From Thiotrichaceae bacterium (lineage in GTDB: Bacteria > Pseudomonadota > Gammaproteobacteria > Thiotrichales > Thiotrichaceae): DNA of 40,676 nt. Shown here piece by piece: positions 1 to 7,227 of this stretch (positions are counted from its first letter, which is position 1; each line of letters opens with the position of its first letter). Made by a program: the position numbers and the translations under genes. The stretch covers positions 1 to 40,676 of the forward strand of contig JALSLX010000121.1 of NCBI GenBank assembly GCA_026988095.1, in the 5' to 3' direction. The notes beneath the pieces are model-generated. The model did no database searches, was not told the DNA's origin, and saw nothing but the letters and a program-made list of their open reading frames with translations.

Positions 1-477
1 CTGTAATTTTTTGAATGCGAAACAACGGTCGTAATATCCACCTCCCATTCCTAAGCGGTTTCCTTTGTTGTCAAAGCCGAGCAGTGGCATGATAACTAAA
101 TCAAGATCTTCGGTATTTATTAGTTTGCTATTTTTTACGATTGGCTCTGGAATTGAAAAACTATTGTGCTTGTATTCGGTGCTTTCATTAATAGGAGCAA
201 AAACTAAATTATTTTCTTTATTTAAAGAAATAACGGGTAGGTAAAATTGTTTGTTTAAATTCGTAAAATTTGATGACACAAGCCCTGATGGATCGGCCTC
301 ACCACGTACTGCGTGATAAAGAGCAATATTTTTAGCCTGTATGAACTCACTTGATTGTTTGATATTTTTAACTATGAGCTCAGACTTTTGTTGCTGCTCT
401 TGTGTAGTTAGTCGGCTACGTTTGTGCGATAGTATTTGTCTGATTTTATCTTTGTTGTTTATGTTTAGCTTGGGCAT
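1..477 (-). CDS. fau: 5-formyltetrahydrofolate cyclo-ligase, partial
   Basis: Converts 5-formyl-THF to 5,10-methenyl-THF using ATP, recycling a folate storage form in the cytoplasm. The frame starts at the ATG complementary to 475-477 (MPKLNINNKDKIRQ) and stays open for 159 codons to the left edge, so the 3' end lies outside the window. The visible end carries the family signature PLLGFDNKGNRLGMGGGYYD, whose glycine-rich loop binds the nucleotide. The N-terminal helix rich in K, R and Q and the segment ALYHAVRGEADPSGL are also typical. It lies downstream of mltD on the same strand but behind a terminator. In many gammaproteobacteria this gene follows the 6S RNA gene; the 63-bp gap here leaves no room for one. 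Identification is firm; the last 30-40 residues are unseen. Confidence 0.9.
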   Translation of the reverse strand, partial: MPKLNINNKDKIRQILSHKRSRLTTQEQQQKSELIVKNIKQSSEFIQAKNIALYHAVRGEADPSGLVSSNFTNLNKQFYLPVISLNKENNLVFAPINESTEYKHNSFSIPEPIVKNSKLINTEDLDLVIMPLLGFDNKGNRLGMGGGYYDRCFAFKKLQ

Positions 478-494
478 GAATAAAATTATGGCAT

Positions 495-523
495 AAAAAA
501 ACCACCGATAGTGGTGGTTTTTT
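495..523 (-). terminator. Rho-independent terminator of mltD
   Basis: A CCACC/GGTGG stem (502-506 with 513-517) with a six-base loop is flanked by A6 on the left and T6 on the right. The A and T tracts make it symmetrical, so it could work in both directions. It sits 18 bp beyond the mltD stop and separates mltD from fau. Confidence 0.85.
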
Positions 524-540
524 GTTAGAACATTGAAGAA

Positions 541-1938
541 TTAGGAGAACCTTTTTTTGGAGCGTGACCTAGAGGCGATCTTGAGGCGTTTCCCTGGTTT
601 TATTTTATTGTTTCGTAAATTATTTAATCGTTTGATCTTTTTAACTGATGTGCCAAATCTTTTGGCAATACGATATAAGTTATCACCACGTCTAACCTTA
701 TGATAAACATAACGTCCACCACGAATACGCCTCTTCTTGTAGTGCTTTCTTGCTGATTTATTATGTACGTCAGCTGCAGGTGGAAGTCTTTGGATGACTT
801 GATTTAAACGTCCTGCATACTGTCTAGGTAAGATAATACGATTGGAGTGACGAGGGGTTGTAATGCCGTGTAAAAATCCAGAATTTAATGATGATAATGT
901 GTCAGCAGGTAGTCCGGCCACAAGTGCTGCTTTTTTTAGGTCTACAGGCTTGTTTACTTGAATTTCTGTTAGTGCATAGGTATTTGGAATGCCTCTTAGT
1001 TGAACTCGATAGTGTCTTGGATTGCGAAAAATCTCTTTAAACGCTAACAGGCGTGGCACATACTGTTTAGTTTCTCTAGGTAGGTCTAAGCTCCAGTAAT
1101 CGGTTCGTTTACCACGGGATCTATTTTTAGCTATCTCTTTATGTACTCTATATTCACCTGCATTATATGCTGCTAATGAGAGTAACCAATCGCCTCTAAA
1201 CTGACGATTGAGTTTCTGTAAATAATCGAATGCAGCCTTTGTTGATTTATAAGGATCAAGACGTGCATCGTAGCTACGAGTTTGTTGTAAGCCGAATCGT
1301 CTTCCAGTAGCAGGGATAAATTGCCACATGCCTGCAGCCCCTGCATGTGAATAAGCTTTATTGCGATATGCGCTTTCTACAAAAGGTAATAAAGCTAACT
1401 CGGTTGGCATTCTGCGGCGGTTAAGTTCGTTGACGACCATGTAGAGATATTGAGATGAGCGATCAGCAAGGCGTTGTATTCTGCGTGGGTCTCTTGAGAA
1501 TTGTGTGGTGAATTTTCTTACTAAAGGTTGGTTGTTGTAGTCACGAATTTGAAAACCTTGGTATAGCCGATTCCAAACATTGCCATAGCTGTTTTGTTTT
1601 TGTTGTCTCTGTTTGTGGGCTCTTTGGTACTTTGTGCGTTGTAGTTGGGCTATTCTTGCTTGGTAGGCTTTCTTTCTTGCTAAATTCTGTAGGTGGATTT
1701 GTCTTCTTTTAGCTGCATAAGGGTCTTGTTTAACTGGTTGCTGTTGAGCATGTTTTTGTGGAGTTTTCTGTGTTAGCTTATTAGGTGGTTCAACGTAACG
1801 TAACACCCCTAATTCTTTTGCAATATTTTGCAGTTGCGTATCATTTGAATTAGCTAGCGCAGGTGTGCTAAAACTAGCCCATAAAAATAAAGGAGCAAGT
1901 AGCGATGCTGTTGCAGTAAGTTGTTTTTTAATAGTCAT
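541..1938 (-). CDS. mltD: Membrane-bound lytic murein transglycosylase D-like
   Basis: Periplasmic lytic transglycosylase that cleaves MurNAc-GlcNAc bonds, forming 1,6-anhydroMurNAc ends. The ATG at 1938 is chosen because a GGGG stretch lies just upstream; the frame could be extended three codons to a TTG at 1947. The 465-aa protein has an N-terminal signal peptide ending near PALAN, a basic Q/K/R-rich stretch (about residues 50-120), and an SLT domain with ALLPFVESAY (catalytic Glu about residue 188) followed by AGAAGMWQFIPATG. One LysM domain lies at the C-terminus (about 410-454, YHKVRRGDNLYRIAKRFGTS). Unlike E. coli MltD there is no lipobox cysteine and only one obvious LysM. It is divergent from the methyltransferase-rnhA-dnaQ block, as in enterobacteria, but the usual intervening gloB is absent. 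Confidence 0.92.
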   Translation of the reverse strand: MTIKKQLTATASLLAPLFLWASFSTPALANSNDTQLQNIAKELGVLRYVEPPNKLTQKTPQKHAQQQPVKQDPYAAKRRQIHLQNLARKKAYQARIAQLQRTKYQRAHKQRQQKQNSYGNVWNRLYQGFQIRDYNNQPLVRKFTTQFSRDPRRIQRLADRSSQYLYMVVNELNRRRMPTELALLPFVESAYRNKAYSHAGAAGMWQFIPATGRRFGLQQTRSYDARLDPYKSTKAAFDYLQKLNRQFRGDWLLSLAAYNAGEYRVHKEIAKNRSRGKRTDYWSLDLPRETKQYVPRLLAFKEIFRNPRHYRVQLRGIPNTYALTEIQVNKPVDLKKAALVAGLPADTLSSLNSGFLHGITTPRHSNRIILPRQYAGRLNQVIQRLPPAADVHNKSARKHYKKRRIRGGRYVYHKVRRGDNLYRIAKRFGTSVKKIKRLNNLRNNKIKPGKRLKIASRSRSKKRFS

Positions 1939-2140
1939 GAACCCCAAAACCCTGTGTTTTTAAGTTATACAAAATTTAGAAGCACTAAACGTATAACTGA
2001 TTGTCTGATTTTTTAGTATAAGTGCTAATTAATTTATGATATTAGTGTGCGATATATTACGTACCGTATCTGAAAATATAGTACGATTAAGCTTATGCGA
2101 GAAACCTTATCATATTATGAGTAATAATTCAGTAGAGTAT

Positions 2141-2935
2141 ATGGAAAGCATTGTTAATAGCCAATCAAATTGGTATGAATCATTATCAGGTAAATCGAGC
2201 CTTGAGGAGCTAGATTGTTTGTGTGCGGAAACATTATCTGAAATATTTGGGTACTACGCTATTGAAATGGGTGTGTTAAGTGGAAAGCATGACTTGTTAA
2301 AACACTCTCGTATTACAGCAGGTTTTACCCTACTTGATAATACAAGTGTCAAAATAAAAAAATCATCATTTGAACAAGATAGTAATCCATCATCAGTTAT
2401 TTCTACGACAGAACAATTACCTATAGCAACTGATAATATAGATTTGGTGATTGCTAGTCATACCTTAGAATCCTCAAAAGATCCTCATCAAGTACTACGT
2501 GAAATAGATCGTGTGCTTGTGCCAGAAGGTCATTGTATTTTGATAGGTTTTAACCCTAACCCTGTTTCACGAATTGGACAATTTTTAAAGTCACGTTTTA
2601 AAAAGGATGAAAGCCTTTATAAGACACGAAGCGTTGCACACGTTAAAGATTGGTTTTCATTGCTAGGTTTTGAAGTGGTTGATGTTAACTATATGGGAAT
2701 GCGTCCAGCAGTTAAAAACAAAAGAATATTTGATGCTTTGGGTTGGCTGGATCGTTTTGGAGAGTTTGCAGGGTCTTTTCTGGGTAACATGTATGTGATT
2801 CATGCGAAAAAGCAAATGGTAGCGATGCGCCCAGATAAAAAAGTATGGCTTGCACCAGCAGTTTTAAGTGGTGGTAAAGTGGTTTTAAATAACACTGCTC
2901 AAAAAATTCGTCGTCAAAACTATTCTAATTTATAA
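2141..2935 (+). CDS. SAM-dependent methyltransferase (YafS-like)
   Basis: Predicted class I methyltransferase of unknown substrate, related to the gene found between gloB and rnhA in E. coli. The frame is open from 2036, but family length suggests a start near NWYESLSG. The ATG at 2141 (MESIVNSQSN, with AGAG just upstream) fits best; the ATG at 2117 is the alternative. Visible features are the motif after strand 4 (IDLVIASHTLESSKDPHQVL), followed by EIDRVLVPEGHCILIGFNP, typical of the Methyltransf_11 group, and a C-terminal WFSLLGFEVVDVNYMGMRPA. The usual N-terminal GxGxG loop is not obvious, as is common in this subfamily. It ends 17 bp before rnhA and is probably cotranscribed with rnhA-dnaQ. 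Fold assignment is confident; function is unknown. Confidence 0.8.
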   Translation: MESIVNSQSNWYESLSGKSSLEELDCLCAETLSEIFGYYAIEMGVLSGKHDLLKHSRITAGFTLLDNTSVKIKKSSFEQDSNPSSVISTTEQLPIATDNIDLVIASHTLESSKDPHQVLREIDRVLVPEGHCILIGFNPNPVSRIGQFLKSRFKKDESLYKTRSVAHVKDWFSLLGFEVVDVNYMGMRPAVKNKRIFDALGWLDRFGEFAGSFLGNMYVIHAKKQMVAMRPDKKVWLAPAVLSGGKVVLNNTAQKIRRQNYSNL

Positions 2936-2952
2936 TTTTTTGAAGTTATCCT

Positions 2953-3402
2953 ATGAGTTCTGATCAAGTAATAGTCTTCACTGATGGTGGTTGTCGAGGT
3001 AACCCTGGTCCTGGTGGGTGGGGGGCTTTAATTCGTTTTGAGGGGCATGAAAAAGAAATATACGGTTATGAAGAAGAGACTACTAATAACCGAATGGAGC
3101 TTATGGCTGCTATTCGTGCTCTAGAGATATTGAACCGTGAATGCTCGGTAGTGCTCACTACAGATTCGCAATATGTACGCCAAGGCATTACCGAGTGGAT
3201 GGATGGTTGGAAAAAACGTGGCTGGAAAACAGCGGCAAAGAAGCCTGTAAAGAATAAGGATCTGTGGAAACGTCTTGATAAAGCCGTTAAACAACATGAT
3301 GTGGATTGGCAATGGGTCAAGGGCCATAGTGGTCACGAAGGTAACGAACGTGCTGACGATTTGGCAAATCGTGCCATGGATGAAAAGAAGGGCAATATAT
3401 AA
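2953..3402 (+). CDS. rnhA: Ribonuclease HI
   Basis: Degrades the RNA strand of RNA-DNA hybrids, removing R-loops and primers. The 149-aa protein has normal family length. The metal-binding acidic residues are present: D11 in [17 protein letters not shown]49 in [11 protein letters not shown]71 in LTTDSQYV and D135 in NERADDLAN, with the mobile H125 in [11 protein letters not shown] basic handle region ([20 protein letters not shown]) is also present. Its stop overlaps the dnaQ start by one base (TAATG), so translation is probably coupled. In E. coli rnhA and dnaQ are adjacent but divergent, whereas here they are tandem. Confidence 0.98.
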   Translation: MSSDQVIVFTDGGCRGNPGPGGWGALIRFEGHEKEIYGYEEETTNNRMELMAAIRALEILNRECSVVLTTDSQYVRQGITEWMDGWKKRGWKTAAKKPVKNKDLWKRLDKAVKQHDVDWQWVKGHSGHEGNERADDLANRAMDEKKGNI

Positions 3403-4115
3403 TGTTGAGACAAATTTTTCTCGATACTGAAACCACAGGTTTAGAAATTCGTGACGGTAACCGTATCATTGAAATCGGTTGTGTTGAAATGATTGACCGA
3501 AAACTCACGGGTAATAACTATCACCAATATATTAATGCCGGTCGCGAGAGTGAAGAGGGAGCCTTGAATGTTCACGGTATTACGACAGAGTTTTTGGCAG
3601 ATAAACCTAAATTTGATGAGATAACAACCGCCTTCTTGGATTATATAAAAGGGGCAGAATTGATTATTCATAATGCTCCGTTTGACCTTGGCTTTTTAAA
3701 TCATGAGTTGTCGTTGCTAGGCGGCGCTAAAAGAACCATCGAAGATTTTTGTGAAATCAACGATAGCCTCGTGATGGCACGCCAGATGCACCCAGGGCAA
3801 CGTAATTCATTGGATGCCTTGTGTAAGCGCTATGATATTAATAATGAGCATCGAGAGCTCCACGGAGCGCTACTAGATTCCGAGATCCTTGCTGACGTTT
3901 ATCTTGCAATGACAGGAGGGCAAACCGCATTATTGTTAGGAGAGACTAATAATGATGGCAGCGATACAAATACTAACTCAGGGTTTGCATTTAATAGGCT
4001 TTCTGCGAATCATAAGGTTTTGCCTGTTATAAAGGCGAATGAAAGTGAACTAGAGTCGCATCAAAATTATTTAAAAGAGATTGCAGAAGCTTCTGGAAAG
4101 AATCTTTGGCATTAA
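3402..4115 (+). CDS. dnaQ: DNA polymerase III epsilon subunit
   Basis: 3'-5' proofreading exonuclease of the replicative polymerase. All DEDDh motifs are visible: ExoI FLDTETTGLE (D8, E10), ExoII HNAPFDLGFLNHEL (D95) and ExoIII HGALLDSEILAD (H154, D159). QTALLL (174-179) directly after the exonuclease domain corresponds to the sliding-clamp-binding motif of E. coli epsilon. The C-terminal tail (to residue 237) is less conserved and would carry the alpha-subunit contact. It starts inside the rnhA stop codon and is followed by repeat copy A at the convergent junction with smpB. Confidence 0.98.
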   Translation: MLRQIFLDTETTGLEIRDGNRIIEIGCVEMIDRKLTGNNYHQYINAGRESEEGALNVHGITTEFLADKPKFDEITTAFLDYIKGAELIIHNAPFDLGFLNHELSLLGGAKRTIEDFCEINDSLVMARQMHPGQRNSLDALCKRYDINNEHRELHGALLDSEILADVYLAMTGGQTALLLGETNNDGSDTNTNSGFAFNRLSANHKVLPVIKANESELESHQNYLKEIAEASGKNLWH

Positions 4116-4154
4116 ATATAGGTTAAAATGATAAATTAATGTTTTTTTATCAAC

Positions 4155-4244
4155 CCACCCCCCTTGTTTTTCGATGTTTTGTGTAAGTTTTTAGAGTGTA
4201 AAAGGCCAGAAAGTCACACAAAACGTCGAAAAAGAGGGGGGTGG
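4155..4244. repeat. Dispersed paired inverted repeat, copy A
   Basis: Two arms of about 30 bp (4155-4184 and 4217-4244) are near-perfect reverse complements separated by a 32-bp loop. Read on the plus strand, the right arm is ACACAAAACGTCGAAAAA followed by GAGGGGGGTGG. The C-rich end lies outside and the ACAAA end inside. It fills the gap between the convergent genes dnaQ and smpB. No U-tract follows the stem, so a simple intrinsic terminator is not a full explanation. The same half-unit recurs at five other places in the window. Confidence 0.85.
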
Positions 4245-4258
4245 CTTGTATTAAAACC

Positions 4259-4741
4259 CTATCTGCCTTTCAAAATCCGCTGTTTGTCACGGTTCCAATC
4301 TTTTTCTTTAGCTGATGCGCGTTTGTCATGTGCCTGTTTGCCTTTGCCAACACCAATCTCAAGTTTTACTTTGTTGCCCTTCCAATATAGTGCTAAAGGC
4401 ATGATCGTATAGCCTTTTCGTTCAACAGCAGCGCGTAGTTTCACAATTTCATAATCGTGTAGTAATAATTTCCGGATGCGAGTAGCGATAGGGTTTACAT
4501 GGGTAGATGCAGATAATAAAGGGGTAAATTGAGCACCCGACATCCATACTTCACCATTCTTTACAAAGACATAAGCTTCTTTTAATTGGGCGCGACCATC
4601 ACGTAGGCTTTTGACTTCCCAGCCTTCTAGTACTAATCCAGCTTCATAGGTGTCTTCAATAAAATAATCGTGACGCGCGATTTTATTGCGGGCAATGGTT
4701 AGCCCACCGTGTCCTTTCTTTTTTTTGTTTTTCTTTGCCAT
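4259..4741 (-). CDS. smpB: SsrA-binding protein SmpB
   Basis: Binds tmRNA and brings it to stalled ribosomes for trans-translation. At 160 aa it has normal length. The N-terminal core is present ([20 protein letters not shown], then [20 protein letters not shown]), as are [10 protein letters not shown] and a basic C-terminal tail ([19 protein letters not shown]) that enters the mRNA channel. The [13 protein letters not shown] start is typical. The tmRNA gene itself is not in the 143-bp downstream gap, which is occupied by repeat copy A. It is divergent from ratA. Confidence 0.98.
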   Translation of the reverse strand: MAKKNKKKKGHGGLTIARNKIARHDYFIEDTYEAGLVLEGWEVKSLRDGRAQLKEAYVFVKNGEVWMSGAQFTPLLSASTHVNPIATRIRKLLLHDYEIVKLRAAVERKGYTIMPLALYWKGNKVKLEIGVGKGKQAHDKRASAKEKDWNRDKQRILKGR

Positions 4742-4782
4742 AGTTTATTTGATTCTTGAAACTGTCTTTGTATAAAAGGTGG

Positions 4783-4820
4783 ATTATAACCTGACAGCAA
4801 TAAATAATCGCTGTTAGAAT
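4783..4820. promoter_or_regulatory. Divergent smpB / ratA promoter region
   Basis: Reading right, CTGACA (4791-4796) and TAGAAT (4815-4820) are 18 bp apart and about 36 bp before the ratA start, a reasonable sigma-70 promoter. Reading left, the complement of 4783-4788 is a perfect TATAAT -10 box about 40 bp before smpB, without a clear -35. The two promoters would overlap. This is inferred from motif match only. Confidence 0.45.
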
Positions 4821-4855
4821 AGGGAAGTTGAATAATTTAATTTTCTCATTTGCCC

Positions 4856-5287
4856 ATGCCCCATGTTAATAAAAGTGCTTTAGTTCCTTTTAGTGCGTCA
4901 CAAATGTATGATCTCGTAGCTGATATTGACGCCTATCAAGATTTTTTACCTTGGTGTGGACGCTCGGAAGTTTTGTCGCGTGAAAATAATGTAGTTGTAG
5001 GTACGGTAACAATTGCAAAAGGTGCCGTGAATAAGTCATTCACGACAGAAAACCATCAGCAGAAAAACAAGCAGATTGAAGTAAAGCTGGTTGATGGGCC
5101 TTTTAAAAAATTAGAAGGTTTTTGGCACTTTGACCCTCTAAAGGAAGATGCTTGTAAAGTATCGTTAGAATTAGAATATGAATTTTCAAGTAAGTTGCTA
5201 GGTATGGTTGTTGGTCCTGTATTTAATCAAGTCGCTAATACCATGGTTGATTCGTTTGTGAGGCAGGCAAAGGTAGTCTATGACTGA
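4856..5287 (+). CDS. ratA: RatA-family SRPBCC (START-like) protein
   Basis: Small lipid/ubiquinone-binding-type START-fold protein. E. coli RatA was reported to bind 50S subunits and block 70S assembly, while its relatives (Coq10 family) act in quinone function. The ATG at 4856 (MPHVNKSALVPFSASQMYDL) matches the family start better than an in-frame TTG at 4850, giving 143 aa. Conserved segments are DIDAYQDFLPWCGRSEVL, LVDGPFKKLEGFWHFDPL and GPVFNQVANTMVDSFVRQA. Its end overlaps ratB by 8 bp, the standard ratA-ratB arrangement beside smpB and bamE. Confidence 0.93.
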   Translation: MPHVNKSALVPFSASQMYDLVADIDAYQDFLPWCGRSEVLSRENNVVVGTVTIAKGAVNKSFTTENHQQKNKQIEVKLVDGPFKKLEGFWHFDPLKEDACKVSLELEYEFSSKLLGMVVGPVFNQVANTMVDSFVRQAKVVYD

Positions 5288-5630
5288 TACGCAATCTAAT
5301 AAAATTAAAGTCGAAGTTGTTTATGGGTTGGCTGATGAGCAAGCATTACTGGCAGTCGATGTAGTTGATGGTACGGTGGTTAAAGATGCGATTATTACGT
5401 CAAAAATTATTGAACAGTTTCCTGATATAGATCTTGAGAAAGTTAAGGTTGGGTTATTTGGTAAGTTGACGAAAATGGATCAAATAGTGCGAGAGCATGA
5501 CCGTATTGAAATTTATCGACCGTTAATTGCTGATCCTAAAGAGGTGCGTAAACGTCGTGCCGCAGAAGGTAAAAAATTGAAAAAAGGAGGTGCTGATACA
5601 GACTCAGTGCCTTCTACGGGTGATAAATAG
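5280..5630 (+). CDS. ratB: RnfH/RatB family ubiquitin-like protein
   Basis: Beta-grasp (ubiquitin/ThiS-like) protein of the RnfH/UPF0125 family whose biochemical role is not established. The 116-aa protein shows the family core: KVEVVYGLADEQALLAVDV, DIDLEKVKVGLFGKLTKMDQ and HDRIEIYRPLIADPKEVRKR. The tail is lysine-rich and ends in a short polar stretch. It starts within the 3' end of ratA, so translational coupling is likely, and its stop lies immediately before the next small gene. Confidence 0.93.
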   Translation: MTDTQSNKIKVEVVYGLADEQALLAVDVVDGTVVKDAIITSKIIEQFPDIDLEKVKVGLFGKLTKMDQIVREHDRIEIYRPLIADPKEVRKRRAAEGKKLKKGGADTDSVPSTGDK

Positions 5631-5631
5631 A

Positions 5632-5871
5632 ATGCGTGGGATGGTGCCGCTAGACCCGCACACTCAGGTTTCCAAACCGGAGTTTGCGGTAGTTTATGTA
5701 CCTAAGAGAAGCCGAAAACGATTTGCTGCAAATTGCGTAAACATAAAAAAGTCTAAAGAAGATGCGCTAAAAAGTGCAAATAATGAGGATAAAAAATACG
5801 CTGCAATTGTTATCGGGCCTTCTAAGTCATCAGAAGGGCAATATATTTATTATCTAGGTGAATGGTTATAG
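5632..5871 (+). CDS. Small unknown protein (79 aa)
   Basis: I do not recognise this family. The ATG at 5632 lies two bases after the ratB stop; a GGAGG-like sequence at 5586-5590 is rather far upstream, so coupling to ratB translation is more likely than independent initiation. The frame is also open a further 14 codons into ratB. The product is basic in its first half (KRSRKRFAANCVNIKKSKEDA) and ends KYAAIVIGPSKSSEGQYIYYLGEWL, a beta-strand-rich pattern. No signal peptide or membrane segment is seen. The codon use and regular amino-acid composition make it look coding. It converges on bamE with only 17 bp between them. Confidence 0.6.
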   Translation: MRGMVPLDPHTQVSKPEFAVVYVPKRSRKRFAANCVNIKKSKEDALKSANNEDKKYAAIVIGPSKSSEGQYIYYLGEWL

Positions 5872-5888
5872 GTGAGTTGCTATAGAAG

Positions 5889-6182
5889 CTACTGGCTAAC
5901 CTGGGTTAACTGTTCATTTGAAAAAATCAAAGTAAGGTTTTGTTGTTTTGATGACTTTCTACCTTTGCCAGCGTAGTAAATATAATCCCAGCGATTACTT
6001 CTAAAATTATCTTGTAACAATGGATTGCCAAGTAATGAAGCAACTTCTGATTTACTCATCCCCTTTCTAAGCTGGCTTACGGTCTCATTAGAGATTGAAT
6101 TACCTTGTTGAACATCCATTTTATACACAGCACAGCCTGTTGTAAGTAGCGTAAAGGCAATAATAGTGAATAGTTTAATCAT
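5889..6182 (-). CDS. bamE: Outer membrane assembly lipoprotein BamE
   Basis: Lipoprotein subunit of the BAM complex, anchored in the inner leaflet of the outer membrane. The 97-aa precursor has a short hydrophobic signal ending in a lipobox, LTTGC (lipidated Cys17). It then shows the SmpA/OmlA fold: VQQGNSISNETVSQLRKGMS, EVASLLGNPLLQDNFRSNRW and DYIYYAGKG. The YKMDVQQGN segment corresponds to the phosphatidylglycerol- and BamD-contact region of the family. Its neighbourhood with ratA-ratB and smpB matches E. coli. Confidence 0.95.
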   Translation of the reverse strand: MIKLFTIIAFTLLTTGCAVYKMDVQQGNSISNETVSQLRKGMSKSEVASLLGNPLLQDNFRSNRWDYIYYAGKGRKSSKQQNLTLIFSNEQLTQVSQ

Positions 6183-6456
6183 GATGTTTTGATGTTTCTG
6201 TTTAGTTGGTTAATTATTCTACAACATCACGGGGGTACTATTAAGGTTTTTTAGTACGAATGGGAGATTAAGCAGATTAGTTGGCTATTTGAGTACAGTT
6301 TGAGAAATAAATATAAAAATAGTGATATTTTAGCTTTTCCTTTTTGTGAATAGAAGAGTATAGTACGTCGTTCAATTTTTCATTCGTGTTGTTGAGTTTA
6401 AGTGGTCGCAACGAAATGATTTTTTTTGTTTTTGTTAAAAGTAGAGCAATAAAAGT

Positions 6457-6672
6457 ATGCCAAGTGTAAAGTTAAGAGATAACGAGCCTTTTGAAATCGC
6501 ATTACGTCGTTTTAAACGTACCTGTGAGAAAGCAGGAGTAGTTGCTGAAGTTCGCGCTCGTGAATACTACGAAAAGCCAACATCTGTTCGTAAGAGAGAG
6601 AAAGCTGCAGCTGTTAAGCGCAACATCAAGAATTTGAAGCGTGAGATTAATCGTCGCGTTCGCATGTACTAA
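6457..6672 (+). CDS. rpsU: 30S ribosomal protein S21
   Basis: Small basic protein of the 30S platform near the anti-Shine-Dalgarno end of 16S rRNA. The 71-aa sequence is canonical: [40 protein letters not shown] and a basic C-terminus ending RRVRMY. A TAGAG ribosome-binding sequence lies upstream. The leader (6183-6456, 274 bp) is AT-rich and contains TATAGT at 6359-6364 as a -10 candidate without a convincing -35. The E. coli neighbours dnaG and rpoD do not follow within this window. Confidence 0.98.
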   Translation: MPSVKLRDNEPFEIALRRFKRTCEKAGVVAEVRAREYYEKPTSVRKREKAAAVKRNIKNLKREINRRVRMY

Positions 6673-6711
6673 TTAGCATTAATCTATTGTATTTAAAGTA
6701 ATAGGTCTAAA

Positions 6712-7158
6712 ATGTCTGAATTAAAAGAACGCCTTGTCGAAGATATGAAGTCGGCAATGCGCGCGAAAGAAAAAGATAAATTAATGACTATTCGCACCAT
6801 TCTGGCGGCGATTAAATTACAAGAAGTTAATACCAGAGAAGACGTTGATGAAGCTGGGGTACTAGCAATACTCGATAAACAGAGTAAACAACGTCGTGAA
6901 TCTATTACTCAATTTTCAAAAGCAGGTCGTGATGACTTGGTTGCGCAAGAAGAATTAGAGTTAGGTTTTATTAAAGAGTATTTGCCCGAGCCTTTAAGTG
7001 ACGATGATGTTCAATCATTAATTAAAGAAGCAATTGATGCAACGGGTGCTGATAGCATGAAAGATATGGGCAAAGTAATGGCTCATCTAAAACCCAAAGC
7101 TCAAGGTCGAGCAGATATGGGTAAAATCAGTGGTTTAATTAAAGCAGCTTTAAACTAA
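6712..7158 (+). CDS. GatB/YqeY domain protein
   Basis: YqeY-family protein, homologous to the C-terminal tRNA-binding helical domain of amidotransferase subunit GatB. Its independent function is unclear. The 148-aa protein shows the family pattern: LKERLVEDMKSAMRAKEKDK, TIRTILAAIKLQEVNTRED, VLAILDKQSKQRRESITQF and IKEYLPEPLSDDDV, ending in GKVMAHLKPKAQGRADMGKI. It lies 39 bp after rpsU with its own AGG upstream of the ATG. The rpsU-yqeY pairing is common, usually continuing to dnaG-rpoD, but here hemE follows. Confidence 0.93.
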   Translation: MSELKERLVEDMKSAMRAKEKDKLMTIRTILAAIKLQEVNTREDVDEAGVLAILDKQSKQRRESITQFSKAGRDDLVAQEELELGFIKEYLPEPLSDDDVQSLIKEAIDATGADSMKDMGKVMAHLKPKAQGRADMGKISGLIKAALN

Positions 7159-7227
7159 GCCCTATCCTAAAAGCTTTTCCACCTTTCTGATTCTCCCTCC
7201 TGCTCCCCTTCAACAGGAAGTTAAAAA

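Noticed and set aside
478-540. Possible 6S RNA upstream of fau
   Set aside because: Only 63 bp are available, and they are occupied by a terminator hairpin.
4116-4258. Possible ssrA (tmRNA) downstream of smpB
   Set aside because: The gap is too short and lacks the tRNA-like ends; it is the paired inverted repeat.
4164-4412. Plus-strand open frame of 82 codons
   Set aside because: It covers repeat copy A and the antisense of smpB; low-complexity product without support.
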